From contig NZ_JALKAL010000017.1 in assembly GCF_023015765.1 (NCBI RefSeq), positions 1 to 64,000 of the forward strand: 64,000 bases of DNA. Direction: 5' to 3'. Origin of the DNA: Ornithinimicrobium sp. F0845. GTDB taxonomy: Bacteria > Actinomycetota > Actinomycetes > Actinomycetales > Dermatophilaceae. The notes beneath the pieces were generated by a model. That model was not told the DNA's origin, did no database searches, and saw only the letters and a program-made list of their open reading frames with translations. Shown in pieces: positions 26,512 through 34,722 of this stretch. Within the stretch, counting starts at the first letter, position 1. Every line of letters starts with the position of its first letter. The position numbers and the translations under genes were made by a program.

Positions 26512-27128
26512 GGATCAAGTATGTCGTGGGTGCGGTGCTGAGCGACGCGCTCAACTGCTGGAGCTCGGACGACCCACGCCAGCAGCAGCGGGGCGCGCGG
26601 GAGCCGGCACTCCTCGCGGGGGTGGCCCGCCAGGTGGTCCGGGAGTATGACGCGGACCCGGACCAGGTGCACGTCGTCGGCGCCTCGTCCGGGGCGGGCG
26701 GGGCCGTGATCCTCGCGGCGACCTATCCCGACATCTTCGCGACCGCATCGTCCGTGGCCGGCGGGGAGTACGGCCTGAACCAGGTGGACCCGGACCACCC
26801 GGGCGCCACTCCTCCGGACTACACGGCGCGACAGGCCTGGTCGCAGATGGGGGAGCGGGCGCGCCACGTCCCGCTCCTGATCATCCAGGGCGACGAGGAC
26901 GCCATCGTGCCGCCGCTGGTCGGCACCCGCCTTGCCGAGCAGTGGGCCGCGGTGAGCGACCAGGTCGATGACGGGCTGCTCAACGACAGCCTGGACCTGG
27001 TGGAGGAGTCGAGGTCGCGCCACCGATGGGCCCCGCCCGCCGTGCACTTGAGCACGTCGGATCCGTTTGCCGCCTGGGTTCTGTGCAATCCCCTGAGCCG
27101 ACACGATCGTGCTGGTACATCAGGGGAG
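26496..27128 (+). pseudogene. 5'-truncated PHB-depolymerase-type esterase remnant
   Basis: The frame encodes the middle and end of an alpha/beta-hydrolase of the PHB depolymerase/feruloyl esterase type: NCW followed by a Gln/Arg-rich loop, the nucleophile elbow GASSGAGG, then TYPDIFATASSVAGG, and IIQGDEDAIVPP carrying the Asp of the triad. The N-terminal strand and oxyanion region that should come before are missing, and the sequence upstream is instead the start of the nitroreductase on the other strand. After about 27040 the similarity fades and the same frame continues without a stop into the XRE repressor gene. This is a remnant from a rearrangement, not an active enzyme. Confidence 0.6.
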
Positions 27129-27134
27129 TTGGTC

Positions 27135-27341
27135 GTGGGAGAACTGTACGAGCAGATAGCGCAGCGGCGTCGTGAACTCGGACTCCGGCAGGTGGATCTG
27201 GCCGAGCTGGCTGGTGTCTCAGAACGGTTCGTCCGCCTGCTTGAGTCTGGCGAGGCGAGCGACACCGGCCTCGAACTTGACGTGCGCCGCCTCCAGCGGC
27301 GCGTGCAACTGCGGATCGGTTCGTCCACCGTGCGCCGTTGA
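27135..27341 (+). CDS. XRE-family helix-turn-helix repressor, HipB-like
   Basis: This short protein of about 68 aa has a compact HTH (QIAQRRRELGLRQVDLAELA, then GVSERFVRLLESGEA) that matches XRE/HipB-like antitoxin repressors. The GTG at 27135 is chosen because AGGGGAG lies six bases upstream; the frame is also open from the esterase remnant, so a fusion product could be read. Its stop overlaps the -35 box of the next promoter, so it may regulate the MNT/HEPN pair downstream. No hipA kinase is present. Confidence 0.65.
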   Translation: MGELYEQIAQRRRELGLRQVDLAELAGVSERFVRLLESGEASDTGLELDVRRLQRRVQLRIGSSTVRR

Positions 27342-27373
27342 CACTCCCTATAAGTGGGACATATCTTCCATGT
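27338..27373 (+). promoter_or_regulatory. Leaderless promoter of the MNT gene
   Basis: TTGACA (27338-27343) and TATCTT (27362-27367) are separated by 18 bases. The -10 box ends exactly six bases before the ATG at 27374, so transcription should begin at or very near the A of the start codon. The -35 box overlaps the stop codon of the XRE gene. Confidence 0.6.
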
Positions 27374-27982
27374 ATGCGAACTCCTGGACCTGCGCTGCTG
27401 CCTGTGTTTCGATCCCAGGTCCAGGCTGAACTGCTGAATTGGCTCTACCTGCATCCCGATGAGCAGTTCGGGGTAAGCGACCTCGCTGCACGACTGAGGG
27501 TGCCACTGTCCACACTCCATCGCGAGATCGTGAGGCTCCATGAGTCCGGACTGATTACCAGCGCAACGCTGGGGCGCAACCGGCTCGTCCAGGCCGATCT
27601 GACCCATCCGGCGAGCCGTCCTCTCGCTGAGCTTCTCGAGATCACGTTTGGCCCTCGGCTGATTGTCGCGGAGGAATTCTCGATCCCAGGGGCAAGCTCG
27701 GTCATCATCTTCGGCTCGTGGGCGGCCAGGTTCCGCGGAGCCTCTGGGCCGCCGCCGGGGGATGTAAACGTGATGGTGATCGGTGACGTTGATCGTGCCG
27801 ATGTGTCTGAGGCGGCAGACCGTGCTCAAGGGCGACTAGGGTTGGAGGTGAACCCGGTTGTGCGGTCTCGGCAGCAGTGGATCGATGCGAGCGATCCGCT
27901 GGTGAGTCAGATCCAAGGCTCGAGTTACGTGGAGGTCATCGAAGAAGGGGGGGACGATGCCACGTTGGCAGCGCGGCGCTGA
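27374..27982 (+). CDS. MNT-type nucleotidyltransferase antitoxin with N-terminal winged helix, degenerate active site
   Basis: The first 75 or so residues form a winged HTH (SDLAARLRVPLSTLHREIV). A minimal nucleotidyltransferase domain follows with GS (in IIFGSWAARF), then the metal-binding strand GDVNVMVIG. The family motif is GS, a spacer, then Asp-x-Asp; here the second Asp is Asn, so AMP transfer is probably lost or reduced. The ATG at 27374 is preferred to the TTG at 27338 because it fits the promoter and the family start. It overlaps the HEPN gene by 26 bp, the normal arrangement of MNT/HEPN modules, in which the MNT protein neutralises the HEPN RNase by AMPylation. Confidence 0.75.
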   Translation: MRTPGPALLPVFRSQVQAELLNWLYLHPDEQFGVSDLAARLRVPLSTLHREIVRLHESGLITSATLGRNRLVQADLTHPASRPLAELLEITFGPRLIVAEEFSIPGASSVIIFGSWAARFRGASGPPPGDVNVMVIGDVDRADVSEAADRAQGRLGLEVNPVVRSRQQWIDASDPLVSQIQGSSYVEVIEEGGDDATLAARR

Positions 27983-28268
27983 CGAGGTGCAGCGCCAAAT
28001 CGAAGCCGGTGAGCTGCAGCAACTCGTTGGTGGAGCAGCCAATGGCGAACCGCTCCTCAAGAAGGCTGCTACCACTCTGGAGACCGCGCGCTCGGCGGTG
28101 CATTCGGACCCGGATTCGGCCTTCGTGCTTGCCTACGACGCTGCCCGCCAGGCGCTGACCGCACTCTTGGCGCACCAGGGGCTCCGGCCCACGCGCAAGG
28201 GTGGTCACATCGCAGTCGAGCGTGCCATGCAGGCGCAGTTTGGGGACGGGTTGGCGTTGAGCCAATAG
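27957..28268 (+). CDS. Truncated HEPN-domain toxin
   Basis: This 103-aa helical protein (SAFVLAYDAARQALTALLAH, then a GLRPT/GGH loop) resembles SAV_6107-type HEPN proteins. It stops after QFGDGLALSQ, where relatives continue for several dozen residues that include the catalytic Arg-rich motif ahead of the last helix. I found no frameshifted continuation downstream, so the 3' end seems to have been replaced. As it stands the RNase active site should be missing. With the Asp-to-Asn change in its partner, the whole module looks decayed. Confidence 0.65.
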   Translation: MPRWQRGADEVQRQIEAGELQQLVGGAANGEPLLKKAATTLETARSAVHSDPDSAFVLAYDAARQALTALLAHQGLRPTRKGGHIAVERAMQAQFGDGLALSQ

Positions 28269-28373
28269 CCTGCTCGGACAGTTTGGGTTCTTCTAGCCAT
28301 CTGGGACTCGCGCGACGGCACCCGAAAGCCCCGGCTCAGGACTGACCAGGTCGCGCCATGCTCAGGCCGACAC

Positions 28374-29285
28374 TCAGGGCAGCTCGTCCCCGATCCCCGG
28401 GTATGACGACTGCGCACCGGAGTGCTGCACAGAATAGGCCCCGACGCGCACCGCGTGAGTGACTGCAGTCGCCAGGTCCTGACCCTCGAGCAGTCGCGCA
28501 GCCAAGGCGCCAGTGAAGGCGTCGCCGGCCCCGGTGGTGTCCACCGCACTGACCCTCGGACTGGCGACCTGATGGGTGTCACCGTCACGGACCAGCACCG
28601 CACCCTCGGCGCCGAGGGTGACGACGACCGACGGGGTGCCGGCACCGGCGATCGCCTCGGCGACGGCCTCGGGGGAGTCGCTAGCCGGTGTGAGGCCCAG
28701 CTCCTCGACGGCCAGGTGCGCCTCGTGCTCGTTGAGCACCAGCGGGTCCGCCGAGGTCAGCACGTCGTGGTCCAGCGCCATCCACGGTGCGACGTTGAGG
28801 ATGACGCCGCGGCCGGCGTCACGCGCCGCACGGGCGGCAGCCTCGATGGTCTCGCGAGGCACCTCGCCCTGCATGAGCAGGACGTCGCCCTCGTCCATCC
28901 CGGCGATTGCGGTGGTGGCCGCCTCGATCCCGACGTGGGCGTTGGCGCCGGCGATGACCACGATGGTGTTCTCGCCCGCCTCCGAGACGGTGATGATCGC
29001 CAGGCCGGTCGGCGCGTCCGGCACCGTGAGCACAGCGTCGAGATCGACACCGGCCGCGCGCATCCCGGCTAGGGCCAGCTCGGCGTCGGCGTCGTCACCG
29101 ACCGCCCCGACGAAGGTCACGTCGGCGCCCTGCAGCGCGGCGGCCAGCGCCTGGTTGGCGCCCTTGCCACCGGCGGCGCGCTGCCCGCCCGTGCCCAGCA
29201 GGGTCTCGCCGGGGGAGGGGTGGCGCGGCACCGTCGTGAACAGGTCGACGTTGGTCGAGCCGATGACCAGCAGCCGCGCACCCAT
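28374..29285 (-). CDS. rbsK: Ribokinase
   Basis: A 303-aa PfkB-family sugar kinase. The N-terminal VIGSTNVDL and GGKGANQA motifs are the ribokinase sugar-binding signature, and DTTGAGDAF near residue 250 holds the catalytic Asp and anion hole. It phosphorylates D-ribose to ribose-5-phosphate. It is the last gene of the leftward operon, separated by three bases from the nucleoside hydrolase whose ribose product it would consume. Length is normal and the ATG start is natural. Confidence 0.9.
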   Translation of the reverse strand: MGARLLVIGSTNVDLFTTVPRHPSPGETLLGTGGQRAAGGKGANQALAAALQGADVTFVGAVGDDADAELALAGMRAAGVDLDAVLTVPDAPTGLAIITVSEAGENTIVVIAGANAHVGIEAATTAIAGMDEGDVLLMQGEVPRETIEAAARAARDAGRGVILNVAPWMALDHDVLTSADPLVLNEHEAHLAVEELGLTPASDSPEAVAEAIAGAGTPSVVVTLGAEGAVLVRDGDTHQVASPRVSAVDTTGAGDAFTGALAARLLEGQDLATAVTHAVRVGAYSVQHSGAQSSYPGIGDELP

Positions 29286-29288
29286 CAG

Positions 29289-30254
29289 TCAGTCCTCCAC
29301 GTTGTCCGTGCCCACGCTGAGCACCCGGATCGCCTCGACCACCAGGTCCCAGAACCGGGCGTGGTCCAGCTCGGTGGCGACCTGGTGCCGACAGTCAGCG
29401 GCGGGGGGCCTGCGGAAGTCGGCGACCGTCATACCGACAGTGTGCTCGCCCCGCAGCTCGACGGTGAGCGGCACGCGGGTGGTCTGCACGATCTCCGGGT
29501 CGATGAGGTAGGCGATGGTGCACGCGTCGTGCACCGGCGGGTCGTCGAAGCCCTGGTGCTCCTGGTAGGCCGTGCGGAAGAAGCCCATCAGCCCGATAAA
29601 GAACTCACCGAGGGGCGAGTCGATCGCCCGCACCCGCTCCTCCACCTCGGCGGTCGCCAGCGCCTGGTGGGTCAGGTCCAGCCCCACCATGGTCAGCGGC
29701 CAGGCCTCGTCGAAGACGATGGCGGCGGCCTCCGGGTCGACCCAGATGTTGAACTCGGCGACGGCGGTCCAGTTGCCCTCGTGGTAGCCGCCGCCCATCA
29801 CGACGACCTCCCGGACCCGCTCGACGATGCGCGGCTCGAGCCGCGCCGCCAGGGCCAGGTTGGTCAATGGACCGGTGGCCACCAGGGTGATGGTGCCGGG
29901 CTCGGCGGCCATCACCTGATCGATGATGAACCGCACGCCGTGGGTCTCCTGCGCCGGCCGGCTCGGCTCGGGCAGCTCGACGCCGTCCAGGCCGGACTCG
30001 CCGTGGATCTCCGGGGCGACCTCGACCCGGCGCACCAGCGGCCGGTGCGCACCGGCGTGCACCGGGACGTCCTCCCGGCCGCACATCACCAGCACGCTGA
30101 GGGCGTTGCGGGTGATCTTGTCCAGTGTCTGGTTGCCGCCGACCGTGGTGATGCCGAGCAGCTCGATCGCCGGGTTGCCCAGCGCAAGCATCATGGCGAC
30201 GGCGTCGTCGTGGCCGGGGTCGCAGTCCAGGATGATCCGGCGCGGCTCAGACAT
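29289..30254 (-). CDS. Nucleoside hydrolase (IunH/URH family)
   Basis: This 321-aa protein has the calcium-binding DCDPGHDD motif at about residues 10-17 and a GGNQT loop, both characteristic of inosine-uridine-preferring nucleoside hydrolases that split nucleosides into base and ribose in the cytoplasm. The ATG overlaps the stop of the MFS transporter gene by eight bases. With transporter and ribokinase on either side, it provides a second route to ribose next to the pseudouridine pathway. Substrate preference cannot be set from sequence. Confidence 0.88.
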   Translation of the reverse strand: MSEPRRIILDCDPGHDDAVAMMLALGNPAIELLGITTVGGNQTLDKITRNALSVLVMCGREDVPVHAGAHRPLVRRVEVAPEIHGESGLDGVELPEPSRPAQETHGVRFIIDQVMAAEPGTITLVATGPLTNLALAARLEPRIVERVREVVVMGGGYHEGNWTAVAEFNIWVDPEAAAIVFDEAWPLTMVGLDLTHQALATAEVEERVRAIDSPLGEFFIGLMGFFRTAYQEHQGFDDPPVHDACTIAYLIDPEIVQTTRVPLTVELRGEHTVGMTVADFRRPPAADCRHQVATELDHARFWDLVVEAIRVLSVGTDNVED

Positions 30255-31704
30255 GGTCGGCTCCCTCTGTCGCGGTGGCCGGGACGTGCCCGGTGACCAC
30301 CTCGTCGTCCTCCGGCTGCGGGATCAGCAGCGACACGGCCAGGGCCAGCAGCAGGAGCACCGCACCAGCGAGTATGCCGAAGCGATAGCCGGCGGCCGCG
30401 TCCAGCTGGTTGGTCACGAAGGTGTTGATGGCGAACAGCAGGGCGAAGCTGAGCCCGGCACCGAGGTTGAACGCCCCGGAGTTCATGCCCGGCAGGTACC
30501 CCTGGTTGTCCCTGGGGCTGAGCACGATGCCCAGGCCGTTGAGCATGATGTTGCAGACACCGGCGTAGGTCACACCGATGAAGACCGAGATGCTCAGCAG
30601 CACGAAGGGGGTCGGGTTGCTGCTGAGGAACGCGGCGGCGGTCAGGCCGAGGGTGGTCAGCACCAACCCACCCTGCAGCACCCGCTTGTAACCCATCCGC
30701 GCTGCCAGCTGCCCGGCGATCGGACCCATCACCAGACCGGCCAGGGCGTAGGGCGTCAGGGTCCACCAGGAGACCTCGCCGGCGGAGATGCCGCCCAGCG
30801 CCGGGTCCTGGGCGAGGTTGGGGATCAGCCCGTTCATCACCGCGAAGACGCCGGTCATCGTCAACAAGGTGGTCGACAGCAGCGCCCAGGTGCGGCGTTC
30901 CTTGAGGTAGGTCGTGGTGACCAGCGGGTGCTCCACCCGCGTCTCGATCGCCCAGAAGACCGCGAAGGCGACCGCGGCCAGCACCATCAGCCCGACGACC
31001 ATGAGCCAGTTGGCCTCGGCGAGCCGGCCCGCCTGGTCGAAGGCGAAGTAGAGCGACCCGAGGACCACGACGAGGGCGCTGACACCCTTCCAGTCCATCC
31101 TGGTGTCCCCGGGGCTGCGCGACTCGAGCGTGCCGGCGGCGATGGCGAGCACGGCCAGGGCCGCGACGACGGCCATCACCCAGAAGACGGAGCGGAAGCC
31201 GAAGGTCTCGGCGAGCCAGCCGCCCAGCAGCGCGTCGACGCCGGCGATGCCGCCGTTGATGGCGGTCAGGATGGCCATCAGCTTGGCGTAGCGCCGCGGG
31301 TCCGGGACCTGCACGCGCAGCATGATCAGGGCCATCGGCACGATCGGCCCGGAGACGCCCTGGACGATGCGGCCGAGGCTGAGCACCTCGACGTTCGGTG
31401 CAACCGCGGAGATGACGCTGCCGACACCGGTGAGCACGAGGATGCCGATCATCAGGCGCTTGCGGCCGATCAGGTCGCCCCAGCGGGGCAGGAAGAGGGA
31501 GAACAGCGCGGCGGAGGCGAAGAAGGCGGTCTGCGACAGGCCGATCTGGGCGGCGGTGGTGTCGAGCTCGCGCTCCATGGTGGCCAGCACCGGCGAGAGC
31601 ATCGAGGCGTTGAGCTGGAAGGCGAAGATGGCCGCCAGCAGGGCGGCGACCAGGGCGGGCACGCTCCCGGTCGTCCTGCGTGGCGTCGGTGGCACGGTGG
31701 ACAT
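30247..31704 (-). CDS. MFS transporter, probable nucleoside/pseudouridine importer
   Basis: A membrane protein of about 485 aa with many hydrophobic segments and the MFS loop motif RWGDLIGRKRLMIG after the second helix; the number of helices is probably 12-14. The start at 31704 is preferred to longer in-frame starts because AGGAG lies six bases upstream and the earlier residues are proline-rich shadow sequence. Position between psuK and the nucleoside hydrolase suggests uptake of pseudouridine or nucleosides; the fold alone would also allow a drug exporter of the DHA2 type. Confidence 0.82.
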   Translation of the reverse strand: MSTVPPTPRRTTGSVPALVAALLAAIFAFQLNASMLSPVLATMERELDTTAAQIGLSQTAFFASAALFSLFLPRWGDLIGRKRLMIGILVLTGVGSVISAVAPNVEVLSLGRIVQGVSGPIVPMALIMLRVQVPDPRRYAKLMAILTAINGGIAGVDALLGGWLAETFGFRSVFWVMAVVAALAVLAIAAGTLESRSPGDTRMDWKGVSALVVVLGSLYFAFDQAGRLAEANWLMVVGLMVLAAVAFAVFWAIETRVEHPLVTTTYLKERRTWALLSTTLLTMTGVFAVMNGLIPNLAQDPALGGISAGEVSWWTLTPYALAGLVMGPIAGQLAARMGYKRVLQGGLVLTTLGLTAAAFLSSNPTPFVLLSISVFIGVTYAGVCNIMLNGLGIVLSPRDNQGYLPGMNSGAFNLGAGLSFALLFAINTFVTNQLDAAAGYRFGILAGAVLLLLALAVSLLIPQPEDDEVVTGHVPATATEGADHV

Positions 31705-31764
31705 GAGGTCTCCTGGTGGATGGGTTTGGTATGCCGTGTGGCGGGTTTGCGGGGTCGCCGACAT

Positions 31765-31789
31765 GGCCGGAGCCGCGCGGGCTCCGGCC
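31765..31789 (-). terminator. Intercistronic hairpin between psuK and the transporter
   Basis: A perfect ten-base inverted repeat (GGCCGGAGCC / GGCTCCGGCC) with a five-base loop lies in the 97-bp gap. No U-tract follows, so it may be a weak terminator, an attenuator or an mRNA stability element that sets different levels for the first two and last three genes. Confidence 0.5.
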
Positions 31790-31801
31790 GTCGGTGAGGG
31801 G

Positions 31802-32713
31802 TCAGGCGGGTGTGGGGGTGGAGGGGGTCTGGTCCCCCTCGGTGGCACCGGCGTGGGCCAGCACCCGCCGGGCGAGCGCGTGGGCGGCCTCGACGGCCGC
31901 CTCCAGGTCCGGCTCGGGTCCGGTGTCCTGCAGTATGGCGGTCAGGAACCCGGCGTTGAACGCGTCACCGGCGCCGGTCAGGTCGCGCACGACCTCGGCC
32001 GGGTGGACCGGCACGGTGGCCAGCACGTCACAGCCGCGCATGATGCGGGTGGCGTCCTTGCCGGCGCGGGCCAGCAGCACGCCGCTGAGCCGCTTGAGCA
32101 GCGGCCCGGGGCCGTCCGCGTCGGCCAGGCCGAGCATCGCTGTCTCGTCCTGGTTGGCCGAGATGTAGTCCGGCTCGAGCTCGACCATCAGGTCGACGAA
32201 CTCGTCCTGACCGTAGAGGTCGATCATGCCCGTGGAGGACACGTCGAAGGAGAGCCTGCCGCCGGCGGCCTTCACGGCCCTGGCGGCCGCGATGACGCTG
32301 GAGGCGGTCGGCTCGTTCTGCAGGGAGTAGCCGGTGATGTGCAGGATCTTCACGCCCTGCAACCACGCCGGGTCGACCTTCTCGAGCAGGCCGGAGGCAC
32401 CGCGGGAGGGGAACATGTTGCGCTCCCCGTCCTGGTCGATGAGGACGACGATCATGCCGGTGTCGCCGCGGCGCTGCAGCCGCACGTCCACGCCACGGTC
32501 GGTCAGCTCACGCTCGACCACGTGACCACCCAGGTCGTCGCCCACGCACCCGATGAACCGGGTGCGCCAGCGGGGAGCGGCGAAGGCCGCGACGTTGGCG
32601 GCAGAGCCGCCCCTCGTCATACTGATCTGCGACTTGGTGTCCGTGGCGGGGCGGATCTCCTCCTCGGTCCACACGACAATGTCCTGAACGACGTCGCCGA
32701 TGACGCCGAGCAT
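31802..32713 (-). CDS. psuK: PfkB-family kinase, probable pseudouridine kinase
   Basis: The 303-aa protein starts MLGVIGDVVQD and has GGSAANVAA in the substrate lid and DLTGAGDAFNAGF with the catalytic Asp. PsuK phosphorylates pseudouridine to its 5'-monophosphate, the substrate of PsuG. The ATG at 32713 lies one base after the psuG stop, so the two are coupled; the frame is open further upstream, but that part is shadow of psuG. Specificity rests on the psuG neighbour. Confidence 0.85.
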   Translation of the reverse strand: MLGVIGDVVQDIVVWTEEEIRPATDTKSQISMTRGGSAANVAAFAAPRWRTRFIGCVGDDLGGHVVERELTDRGVDVRLQRRGDTGMIVVLIDQDGERNMFPSRGASGLLEKVDPAWLQGVKILHITGYSLQNEPTASSVIAAARAVKAAGGRLSFDVSSTGMIDLYGQDEFVDLMVELEPDYISANQDETAMLGLADADGPGPLLKRLSGVLLARAGKDATRIMRGCDVLATVPVHPAEVVRDLTGAGDAFNAGFLTAILQDTGPEPDLEAAVEAAHALARRVLAHAGATEGDQTPSTPTPA

Positions 32714-32714
32714 G

Positions 32715-33641
32715 TCACTTGCTCCCGTTGCTGGCTTCCAGCGCGACGGCGATCTGTGCCGCGACGCGGGCGTTGTTGCGATAGAGCGCGACGTTGGCGG
32801 TGAGGCTGGCGTCGCCGGTGGCCTGGCGGATGAACTCCAGCAGGAACGGCGTGACCGCCTGGCCGCTGACCTTCTGCTCCTCCAGCGCGGCCCAGGCCCG
32901 CTCGATGATCTCGTCCAGGCCGGTCGGGTCCAGCTGCTCCTCGACGGGGACCGGGTTGGCAACGAGCACGGCGGTGGACAGCTCCATCGCTCGCTGCGTG
33001 CGGTAGATGGTCGCGACGTCCTCGGGGCTCTCGACCCGGTGCGGCACGGTGAAGCCGGACTCGGCGACATAGAAGCCGGGATAGGAGTTGGTGCGGTAGC
33101 CGACGATCGGCACGCTGAGGCTCTCGAAGCGCTCCAGGGTGGCGTTGACGTCCAGGACGGCCTTGGCGCCCGAGCTGACCAGCACGATCGGGTTGAGGGC
33201 CAGGGCGAGCAGGTCGGCGGACTCGTCGAAGTTCTCGCTCGCGCCGTGGTGGACGCCGCCCAGGCCGCCGGTGGCGAAGACCTTGATGCCGGCCCGGTGG
33301 GCCAGGAAGGAGGTTGCCGCGATGGTGGTGCCGGCGTTCTTGCGGTTCACGGCGCCGATCGCCAGCTCGCGGATGCTGGACTTGATCACGTCGTCGTCGT
33401 TGCTCAGCTCGACGATCTCGTCCTTGGTCAGGCCCACGGTCGGGACGCCCCCGACGACACCGATCGTCGCGGGCACGGCACCGGCGTCGCGGACGATCTG
33501 CTCGGCCTCCTCCGCCACCTCGATGTTGCGCGGGCGGGGCAGCCCGTGGGTGAAGATCGTCGACTCCAGGGCGACGACGCCCTGTCCGGAGCTGACGGCC
33601 TCGCTGACCTCGGGTGCGACCTTGATGAAACCGGTGCTCAT
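32715..33641 (-). CDS. psuG: Pseudouridine-5'-phosphate glycosidase
   Basis: The 308-aa protein matches PsuG throughout: VALESTIFTHGLPRP at the N-terminus, VPTVGLT, the AGTTIAAT and FATGGLGGVHHGA segments, and GYRTNSYPGFY. It cleaves the C-C glycosidic bond of pseudouridine 5'-phosphate to uracil and ribose 5-phosphate with a catalytic lysine and Mn2+. The start at 33641 has a strong AAGGAGG eight bases upstream; 36 upstream in-frame codons are untranslated leader. It is the first gene of the operon and is divergent from a LysR regulator. Confidence 0.95.
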   Translation of the reverse strand: MSTGFIKVAPEVSEAVSSGQGVVALESTIFTHGLPRPRNIEVAEEAEQIVRDAGAVPATIGVVGGVPTVGLTKDEIVELSNDDDVIKSSIRELAIGAVNRKNAGTTIAATSFLAHRAGIKVFATGGLGGVHHGASENFDESADLLALALNPIVLVSSGAKAVLDVNATLERFESLSVPIVGYRTNSYPGFYVAESGFTVPHRVESPEDVATIYRTQRAMELSTAVLVANPVPVEEQLDPTGLDEIIERAWAALEEQKVSGQAVTPFLLEFIRQATGDASLTANVALYRNNARVAAQIAVALEASNGSK

Positions 33642-33745
33642 GTATGTGTCCTCCTTGACGGTGAAAGCTTGTCCTCGGTGAAAAGCTGTTCCCTTTACGG
33701 TAGGAGCGGGAGCGAGGCCGGAACCAGACCCAGTTGGCGATCGTG
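33642..33745 (-). promoter_or_regulatory. psuG leader and promoter region with a direct repeat
   Basis: Two near-identical 14-base copies, CGGTGAAAGCTTGT (33659-33672) and CGGTGAAAAGCTGT (33676-33689), lie 17 bases apart upstream of psuG. A TACCGT box on the minus strand (about 33697-33702) could be the -10, but no good -35 is present. The repeat spacing of less than two helical turns could suit a dimeric regulator. Confidence 0.35.
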
Positions 33746-33764
33746 TCATAGAGTCTCTCTATGA
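33746..33764. promoter_or_regulatory. Palindromic LysR-type operator
   Basis: TCATAGAG-TCT-CTCTATGA is a perfect palindrome with eight-base arms. It contains the LysR consensus T-N11-A (T at 33749, A at 33761) and lies between divergent psuG and the LysR gene, 59 bases before the LysR start. This is the expected place for the main binding site of the regulator. Confidence 0.7.
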
Positions 33765-33822
33765 GGGCATCCCTCCCGTCCGCGACCGCGCGAGTCGTCA
33801 CCTTGCGGCAGGTGGCGAGCTG

Positions 33823-34722
33823 ATGGACTTCTCGCTGCGCCAGCTGCGGGTCTTCCGCGCCCTCGCCCGGACCGAGCACTTCGGTCGCGCAGCCGAGCTG
33901 CTGAACCTGTCGCAGCCCACCGTCAGCGCCGACCTGCGCGCCCTCGAGCGTGGCCTGCGGCTGCAGCTCTTCGTCCGCTCCCGGGCCGGCACCGCCCTCA
34001 CCGAGGAGGGTGCGGCGCTGCTGCCCCTGGCCGAGAGCCTCCTCGCCGGGGCGGCCGAGCTGTCCGAGGAGGCCGAGCGGCTGCGGCAGGAGCCGGGCAC
34101 CGTGCGGCTGGCCGCGACGCCGAGCCTCATCAACCACCTGGTCCCGGCGCTGCTGCAGGAGCTGGAGGCCGAGGGTGCCCGGGTGCAGGTCGAGGTCCTC
34201 GAGGTGGCGACCGGCGCCCTGGAGCGCACCCTGGCGGCGGGGGAGGCCGACGTGGGTGTGGGGCACTTCGTGGAGCCCTCACCGCACACCCGGCAGGCAC
34301 GCATCGCCCGCGACGAGGTGTGCGTGCTGACCGCTCGCGGCGTCCTCGACCCGACGCTCCCGGCCGACCTGACCGCGCTGCCGGGCCGGCGGCTGCTGAT
34401 CTGGCCGCGGCGTCAGCACGACGACTACTTCGACTGCCTCGTCCGGGCCTGCCGGGAGCGGGGCCTGGACCCCGAGATCGTCGAGTCGCCCGGGGCGGTC
34501 TCCGGGGCGCAGTCCTACCAGCTGCGCAACGGCACCGCGTTCTCCCTGGTGCCCTTCGACTTCGCGCGCGAGGCGTCGCCGACCCTGTCCTACGCCCCGC
34601 TGGAGCCGCCGCTGCTCATCCCGCTCCAGGCGACCTGGCGGCTGCCGGTCGTCAACGGCGTGCCCGAGGTGGTGGCCACGCTGCGCCGGGTGCGGCGGGG
34701 GAGGGGGCGGGCCGCCCGCTGA
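33823..34722 (+). CDS. LysR-family transcriptional regulator of the psu operon
   Basis: A 299-aa protein with an N-terminal winged HTH (LRQLRVFRALARTEHFGRAA, then LNLSQPTVSADLRALE) and a type 2 periplasmic-binding-like effector domain over the remainder. Divergent orientation and the palindrome at 33746-33764 imply control of psuG-psuK-transporter-hydrolase-rbsK, with a pseudouridine-pathway metabolite as likely inducer (inference). Start ATG is supported by the family start MDFSLRQLRVF; the ribosome site is weak. Confidence 0.85.
   Translation: MDFSLRQLRVFRALARTEHFGRAAELLNLSQPTVSADLRALERGLRLQLFVRSRAGTALTEEGAALLPLAESLLAGAAELSEEAERLRQEPGTVRLAATPSLINHLVPALLQELEAEGARVQVEVLEVATGALERTLAAGEADVGVGHFVEPSPHTRQARIARDEVCVLTARGVLDPTLPADLTALPGRRLLIWPRRQHDDYFDCLVRACRERGLDPEIVESPGAVSGAQSYQLRNGTAFSLVPFDFAREASPTLSYAPLEPPLLIPLQATWRLPVVNGVPEVVATLRRVRRGRGRAAR

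Noticed and set aside
29923-31797. Rightward frame of 624 codons
   Set aside because: It is antisense to the MFS transporter and made of His/Asp/Gly/Gln-rich low-complexity sequence.
32617-34266. Leftward frame of 549 codons
   Set aside because: It overlaps psuG in another phase and LysR antisense; composition is Arg/Gln-rich without motifs.
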